Positions 6,483 to 8,943 of a stretch of 8,943 nt of DNA are shown here, one piece after another. Within the stretch, counting starts at the first letter, position 1; every line of letters begins with the position of its first letter. Under the pieces are notes generated by a model. The model saw nothing but the letters and a program-made list of their open reading frames with translations. It was not told the DNA's origin and ran no database searches. The stretch comes from an uncultured bacterium (GTDB lineage Bacteria > Bacillota > Clostridia > Oscillospirales > Oscillospiraceae), in the NCBI GenBank assembly GCA_905215425.1, contig CAJMQD010000026.1, positions 1 through 8,943 on the forward strand, written 5' to 3'. Position numbers and translations under genes: made by a program.

Positions 6483-6519
6483 TCCTTCCCTCCGAATCCT
6501 TTGGCCGGAAGGACTTTTT
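6483..6519 (+). terminator. Imperfect hairpin with T5 tail
   Basis: TCCTTCC (6483-6489) pairs with GGAAGGA (6507-6513). After a 2x2 internal mismatch, CCGAA (6492-6496) pairs with TTTGG (6500-6504, one G-T wobble) around a 3-nt loop. C and then T5 (6515-6519) follow, which fits a weak plus-strand intrinsic terminator. Confidence 0.5.
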
Positions 6520-6529
6520 CGACAGCCTG

Positions 6530-6556
6530 AAAGAGGAGGCTGAGCCTCCTCTTTTT
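6530..6556 (+). terminator. 24-nt palindromic repeat, right copy (plus-strand terminator)
   Basis: The palindrome at 6530-6553 is an exact copy of 6344-6367, but here it is followed by T5 (6552-6556), giving a plus-strand intrinsic terminator. It lies 16 nt beyond the coaBC stop. The two copies thus carry their T-tracts on opposite, outward-facing sides of the element. Confidence 0.8.
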
Positions 6557-6572
6557 CGTTATCTCACTTATC

Positions 6573-7775
6573 TCACTTTGTCTTGTTGCTCTGCTGAACC
6601 GCCAGATCCAGGATGCGCAAGGCGGCCTCCTCCTTGGACAGCAGAGGCAGCTCCACCGTGTCCTCCTTGGTGATGACCGTGAGCACATTGGTATCCACCC
6701 CGAAGCCGGCGCCCGCTACCTTCAGGTTGTTGGCACAGATCATATCCACATTTTTCTTCTCCAGCTTGGCCCGGCTGTTGGCCACCATGTCCCGGGTCTC
6801 CATGGAGAAGCCGCAGATCACCTGTCCCGCCCGGCGATGCTCCCCCAGATACTTCAGGATGTCCTGGGTGCGCTTCAGGGGGATGCTCAGGTCTCCGTCC
6901 TTCTTTTTTATCTTGTCGCTGCTGTAATCCTCCGGCGTATAGTCGGCCACTGCCGCTGCCTTGAAAATGAAGTCGCTGTCCCCGCTGTGCGCGGCCACCG
7001 CCTCAAACATATCCTGGGCGGACACCACATCCACCATCCGGACGAAGGGGGGCCTCTCCAGGGCCGTAGGCCCGGAGATCAGGGTGACCTCCGCCCCCCG
7101 GAGCATGGCCATCTTTGCAATGGCATAGCCCATCTTGCCCGTGGAGTGGTTGGTGAGATAGCGCACCGGGTCCAGAGATTCCTGAGTGGGTCCGGCGGTG
7201 ACCAGCACCCGCTTGCCCGCCAAATCGTGGGGCAGGGCCAGCCGGCGCAGAATATACTGCAGCAGCTCCTGGGGCTCAGGCAGCTTGCCCGCCCCCACCG
7301 CGCCGCAGGCCAGCCGTCCGGAGGCGGGAGCAATGACCTCCCACCCGTAGTGCCGCAGGGTCTCCAGGTTGTCCTGAGTCACCTGATTTTCGAACATTTT
7401 CGTGTTCATCGCCGGGGCGATCAGCTTGGGACAGGTACAGGCCAGCACTGTGGTGGTCAGCATATCGTCCGCCAGGCCGTGGGCCAGCTTGGCGCATACA
7501 TTGGCCGTGGCCGGAGCCACCATCACCAGATCCGTCCGGTCTGCCAGGGCGATGTGCTCCACCTGATGGCTGAAGTTCCGGTCGAAGGTGTCCACCATCA
7601 CCCGGTTGCCCGTCAGCTGTTCAAAGGTCAGGGGGGCGATGAACTTGGTGGCGTGCTCCGTCATGATCACCTCCACCGAAGCGTGGAGCTTGACCAGGGC
7701 CGAGGCCAGATAAGCGGCCTTATAGGCGGCGATTCCCCCGGTGATCCCCAACAAAACAGTTTTTCCCTTCAGCAT
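6573..7775 (-). CDS. coaBC: Bifunctional phosphopantothenoylcysteine decarboxylase / phosphopantothenate-cysteine ligase
   Basis: A 400-residue cytoplasmic enzyme (usual length about 400) that joins cysteine to 4'-phosphopantothenate with CTP and then decarboxylates the product to 4'-phosphopantetheine. The N-terminal CoaC flavoprotein half (1 to about 185) has GITGGIAAYKA (10-20), the active-site histidine in VEHIALAD (H74), PAMNTKMF (121-128) and the essential cysteine in GRLACGAVGAGKLPEP (C157). The C-terminal CoaB half has VTAGPTQESLDPVRYLTN (192-209, N209), STGKMGYAIA, AAAVADY and the lysine in SSDKIKK (K288). All key residues are present. The start at 7775 has GAGAGGA 8 nt upstream on the minus strand, and MLKGKTVLLGITGG is the family N-terminus; longer in-frame starts would run through the promoter. 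It is divergent from the PanT-like gene and beside coaX, forming a CoA cluster. Confidence 0.97.
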   Translation of the reverse strand: MLKGKTVLLGITGGIAAYKAAYLASALVKLHASVEVIMTEHATKFIAPLTFEQLTGNRVMVDTFDRNFSHQVEHIALADRTDLVMVAPATANVCAKLAHGLADDMLTTTVLACTCPKLIAPAMNTKMFENQVTQDNLETLRHYGWEVIAPASGRLACGAVGAGKLPEPQELLQYILRRLALPHDLAGKRVLVTAGPTQESLDPVRYLTNHSTGKMGYAIAKMAMLRGAEVTLISGPTALERPPFVRMVDVVSAQDMFEAVAAHSGDSDFIFKAAAVADYTPEDYSSDKIKKKDGDLSIPLKRTQDILKYLGEHRRAGQVICGFSMETRDMVANSRAKLEKKNVDMICANNLKVAGAGFGVDTNVLTVITKEDTVELPLLSKEEAALRILDLAVQQSNKTK

Positions 7776-7817
7776 AAGCCAGTTCCTCTCTTTCCGTCCG
7801 CGGCGGTTTTTTCGTCC

Positions 7818-7846
7818 ATTATACAAAGTTCTCCCCCTTCTGTAAA
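7818..7846 (-). promoter_or_regulatory. Promoter for coaBC
   Basis: On the minus strand: TTTACA (7846-7841), a 17-nt spacer, TATAAT (7823-7818). The -10 is exact and the -35 matches five of six. Transcription would start near 7811, about 35 nt before the ATG. Confidence 0.87.
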
Positions 7847-7921
7847 GAGTCTCTGCCGGGGATAGGCGGCGATTCGCCCCCCTGATGTTTGAAAGAAAAA
7901 CTACAAAATAAGAAATTTTTA

Positions 7922-7950
7922 TTGCATCTTTCCTAGGCTTCCTGTATAAT
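7922..7950 (+). promoter_or_regulatory. Promoter for the PanT-like gene (and probably coaX)
   Basis: TTGCAT (7922-7927), a 17-nt spacer, TATAAT (7945-7950). The -10 is exact and the -35 weak, but an AT-rich run (about 7889-7921, with AAATAAG and TTTTTATT) sits just upstream like an UP element. The start would be near 7957. The coaBC and panT promoters point away from each other, with about 75 nt between their -35 boxes and no recognisable operator. Confidence 0.75.
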
Positions 7951-7955
7951 GGCCC

Positions 7956-8023
7956 GGACAGGCGCCCAGCGCCCTGTCCAAATTTGCGCTGCATCTCCAG
8001 CAGGGAGAGCGGCAGCAGGAGGT
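7956..8023 (+). promoter_or_regulatory. Structured 5' leader and ribosome site of the PanT-like gene
   Basis: Two stem-loops fill the predicted leader. The first (7956-7979) pairs GGACAGG with CCTGTCC, extended inward by two GC pairs past a bulged C, and starts essentially at the predicted transcript start. The second (7988-8016) pairs GCTGC with GCAGC and TCTCC with GGAGA around an AGCAG loop. The Shine-Dalgarno AGGAGGT (8017-8023) follows directly, 8 nt before ATG 8032; it rules out the in-frame TTG at 8026. No T-tract follows either hairpin and I recognise no known riboswitch class. Confidence 0.5.
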
Positions 8024-8031
8024 AATTGAAT

Positions 8032-8688
8032 ATGAAAACCCGCAAGCACGACACCCACTGGATGGTAGGGGTGGCCCTGATGGCCGCCATCGTGGTCCTC
8101 TTGGCCAACACCCCCCTGGGCATGATCCAACTGCCCATTATTAAGGCCACCACCGTTCATATCCCCGTGATTTTAGGCGCCATTCTCTTTGGCCCTCTGG
8201 CCGGCTCCATCCTGGGCGGTGTCGTCGGCATCTGTTCCATGGTCAGCAACACTGTGGCTCCCACGCTGCTGTCCTTCGCCTTCTCCCCCTTTGTGGCGGC
8301 CAGCAACAGCGGAACTCTGGGCGCTTTAAAGGCCCTGTGGATCGCGGTGGGCTGCCGGGTGATGATCGGTCTGGTCGCCGGCTGGCTGTGGATCGGCCTG
8401 AAGAAGGTCAAGGCTCCTGATCTTATTGCCCTGCCTATCGTGGGCTTCGTTGGGTCTATGACCAACACCGCCTTCGTCATGGGCAGCATCTATTTCCTGC
8501 TGGCCGCCCAGTACGCCCAGGCCAAGCAGGTAGCCATCACCGCCGTATACGGCCTGGTCATGGGCACGGTCACCGGCTCCGGCGTGATGGAGGCCATTGC
8601 CGCCCTGGTGCTGGTCACCGCCATCGGCAAGGCTCTGCTGCAGGTAGCCAGCCACACCATGAAAGAGTCCGCTGCGGGTAATAAATAA
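8032..8688 (+). CDS. panT: ECF transporter S component, pantothenate-type (PanT-like)
   Basis: A 218-residue hydrophobic protein with about six membrane segments (roughly 11-27, 42-68, 78-96, 103-122, 132-158 and 168-203), the size and topology of an ECF vitamin-transporter substrate-binding subunit. Family features are a short basic N-terminus, TPLGMIQLP (27-35), TTVHIPVILGAILFGPLAG (40-58) and a Gly-rich third segment with SFAFSPF (81-87). It would bind its vitamin and work with the shared EcfT and EcfA ATPase subunits, which are not in this window. Pantothenate is inferred from placement between coaBC and coaX and from the HIPVI motif of PanT-like proteins; binding residues cannot be verified here. 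The start at 8032 is fixed by AGGAGGT 8 nt upstream. It has its own promoter and probably reads into coaX, 57 nt downstream with no terminator between. Confidence 0.82.
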   Translation: MKTRKHDTHWMVGVALMAAIVVLLANTPLGMIQLPIIKATTVHIPVILGAILFGPLAGSILGGVVGICSMVSNTVAPTLLSFAFSPFVAASNSGTLGALKALWIAVGCRVMIGLVAGWLWIGLKKVKAPDLIALPIVGFVGSMTNTAFVMGSIYFLLAAQYAQAKQVAITAVYGLVMGTVTGSGVMEAIAALVLVTAIGKALLQVASHTMKESAAGNK

Positions 8689-8745
8689 GCTCCGGCTGCT
8701 CACACATCCCGAATAGAAACATCGCTGTTCTGGAAGGTAATGTTT

Positions 8746-8943
8746 ATGCTCTTAGCTATCGACATCGGCAACACCAATATTGTCATCGGCGGCATCAAGG
8801 ACGATCAGATCGTCTTCGAGGCCCGCATCGCCACAGACCGCAGTAAGACCTCCGACCAGTACGCCGTGGATATCAAGGATATCCTGTCTCTCTTCGACGT
8901 CAAAGCAGAGGATATCCAGGACTGTATCACCTCCTCTGTGGTC
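8746..8943 (+). CDS. coaX: Type III pantothenate kinase, N-terminal part (runs off window)
   Basis: The first 66 codons of an enzyme normally about 255 residues long; it is cut by the window edge, not broken. Type III pantothenate kinase (ASKHA fold) phosphorylates pantothenate with ATP, the first step of CoA synthesis, and typically needs a monovalent cation and escapes CoA feedback. The diagnostic N-terminus MLLAIDIGNTNIVIGG carries the phosphate-binding DxGNTN (D6-N11), followed by ATDRSKTSDQYAV, matching the family 'TDR..T.DEY'. ATG 8746 is chosen over the in-frame ATG 8740 because GGAAGG (8732-8737) is 8 nt from the former and only 2 nt from the latter. It follows the PanT-like gene in the same direction, linking uptake to the first phosphorylation. 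Confidence 0.95.
   Translation, partial: MLLAIDIGNTNIVIGGIKDDQIVFEARIATDRSKTSDQYAVDIKDILSLFDVKAEDIQDCITSSVV

Larger units (their letters stand above)
6344..6556. other. Multi-hairpin intergenic element between convergent genes
   Basis: The 252-nt gap between the FAH stop (6320) and the coaBC stop (6573) is filled by six consecutive inverted repeats: 6344-6367, 6368-6410, 6413-6437, 6449-6477, 6483-6513 and 6530-6553. The outer two are identical 24-nt palindromes. Several have A- or T-tracts placed to act as terminators: the first for minus-strand transcription, the second for both directions, and the fifth and sixth for the plus strand. Open frames crossing this zone on the minus strand have low-complexity, frame-shadow translations with no family resemblance and no good ribosome site, so it is read as non-coding. 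It exceeds what a simple convergent terminator needs and looks like an extragenic repeat element (inference). Confidence 0.75.

Noticed and set aside
5928..6688. Minus-strand open frames covering the multi-hairpin zone as possible small proteins
   Set aside because: They mostly overlap the FAH gene or coaBC in other frames, cross several perfect palindromes and lack ribosome sites; the gap is better explained as non-coding.
6837..7865. Plus-strand open frame opposite coaBC
   Set aside because: It is a His/Gln/Gly-rich shadow of coaBC, which has all catalytic residues on the minus strand.
1..8943. CRISPR array, tRNA or rRNA genes, transposase genes
   Set aside because: No regularly spaced repeats, cloverleaf or rRNA-like sequence, or transposase-like proteins are visible; the only clear repeat pair is the 24-nt palindrome in the hairpin element.

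Overview
The window is about 60% GC and densely packed, with strong Shine-Dalgarno sites, consensus sigma-A type promoters and short intergenic gaps. Together with the gene set (YqeG, a CmpB-type 'type IV' permease protein, an ECF-type pantothenate transporter, CoaBC and type III pantothenate kinase), this suggests a GC-rich gut Firmicute of the Oscillospiraceae/Ruminococcaceae type (Flavonifractor- or Pseudoflavonifractor-like). That placement is inferred from gene style, not from a marker gene.

Layout. (1) 28-828, minus: a diverged GH18 (chitinase/spore-hydrolase) type TIM-barrel protein. It is divergent from (2) 953-1459, plus: the YqeG HAD phosphatase, which overlaps by 4 nt (3) 1456-2304: an endonuclease-IV-like TIM barrel, followed by a strong terminator. 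The two divergent transcripts appear to share one symmetric -10 region. (4) A near-perfect consensus promoter (2356-2385) drives cardiolipin synthase (2431-4014), which is coupled to (5) a membrane protein with two CmpB repeats (4028-5365). (6) 5445-6320: a fumarylacetoacetate-hydrolase family enzyme. (7) 6344-6556: a gene-free junction packed with six consecutive stem-loops and bounded by two identical 24-nt palindromic repeats. (8) 6573-7775, minus: coaBC. (9) 8032-8688, plus: a PanT-like ECF S component, divergent from coaBC and with its own promoter and a structured leader. (10) 8746 to the window end: the N-terminal part of coaX.

The right-hand third is a coherent pantothenate-to-CoA module: uptake (PanT-like), first phosphorylation (CoaX), then cysteine ligation and decarboxylation (CoaBC). 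The middle block (Cls plus CmpB protein) is a membrane or phospholipid module. The left block pairs a HAD phosphatase with an AP-endonuclease-like protein.

No mobile element with a transposase, CRISPR array, tRNA or rRNA is visible. The most unusual object is the multi-hairpin element between the convergent genes for the FAH-family enzyme and coaBC. It looks like a dispersed extragenic repeat or a composite bidirectional terminator. Other points worth a second look are the shared -10 divergent promoter, the degenerate GH18 motif, the altered metal-ligand position in the endonuclease-IV-like protein, and the structured leader of the pantothenate transporter gene.
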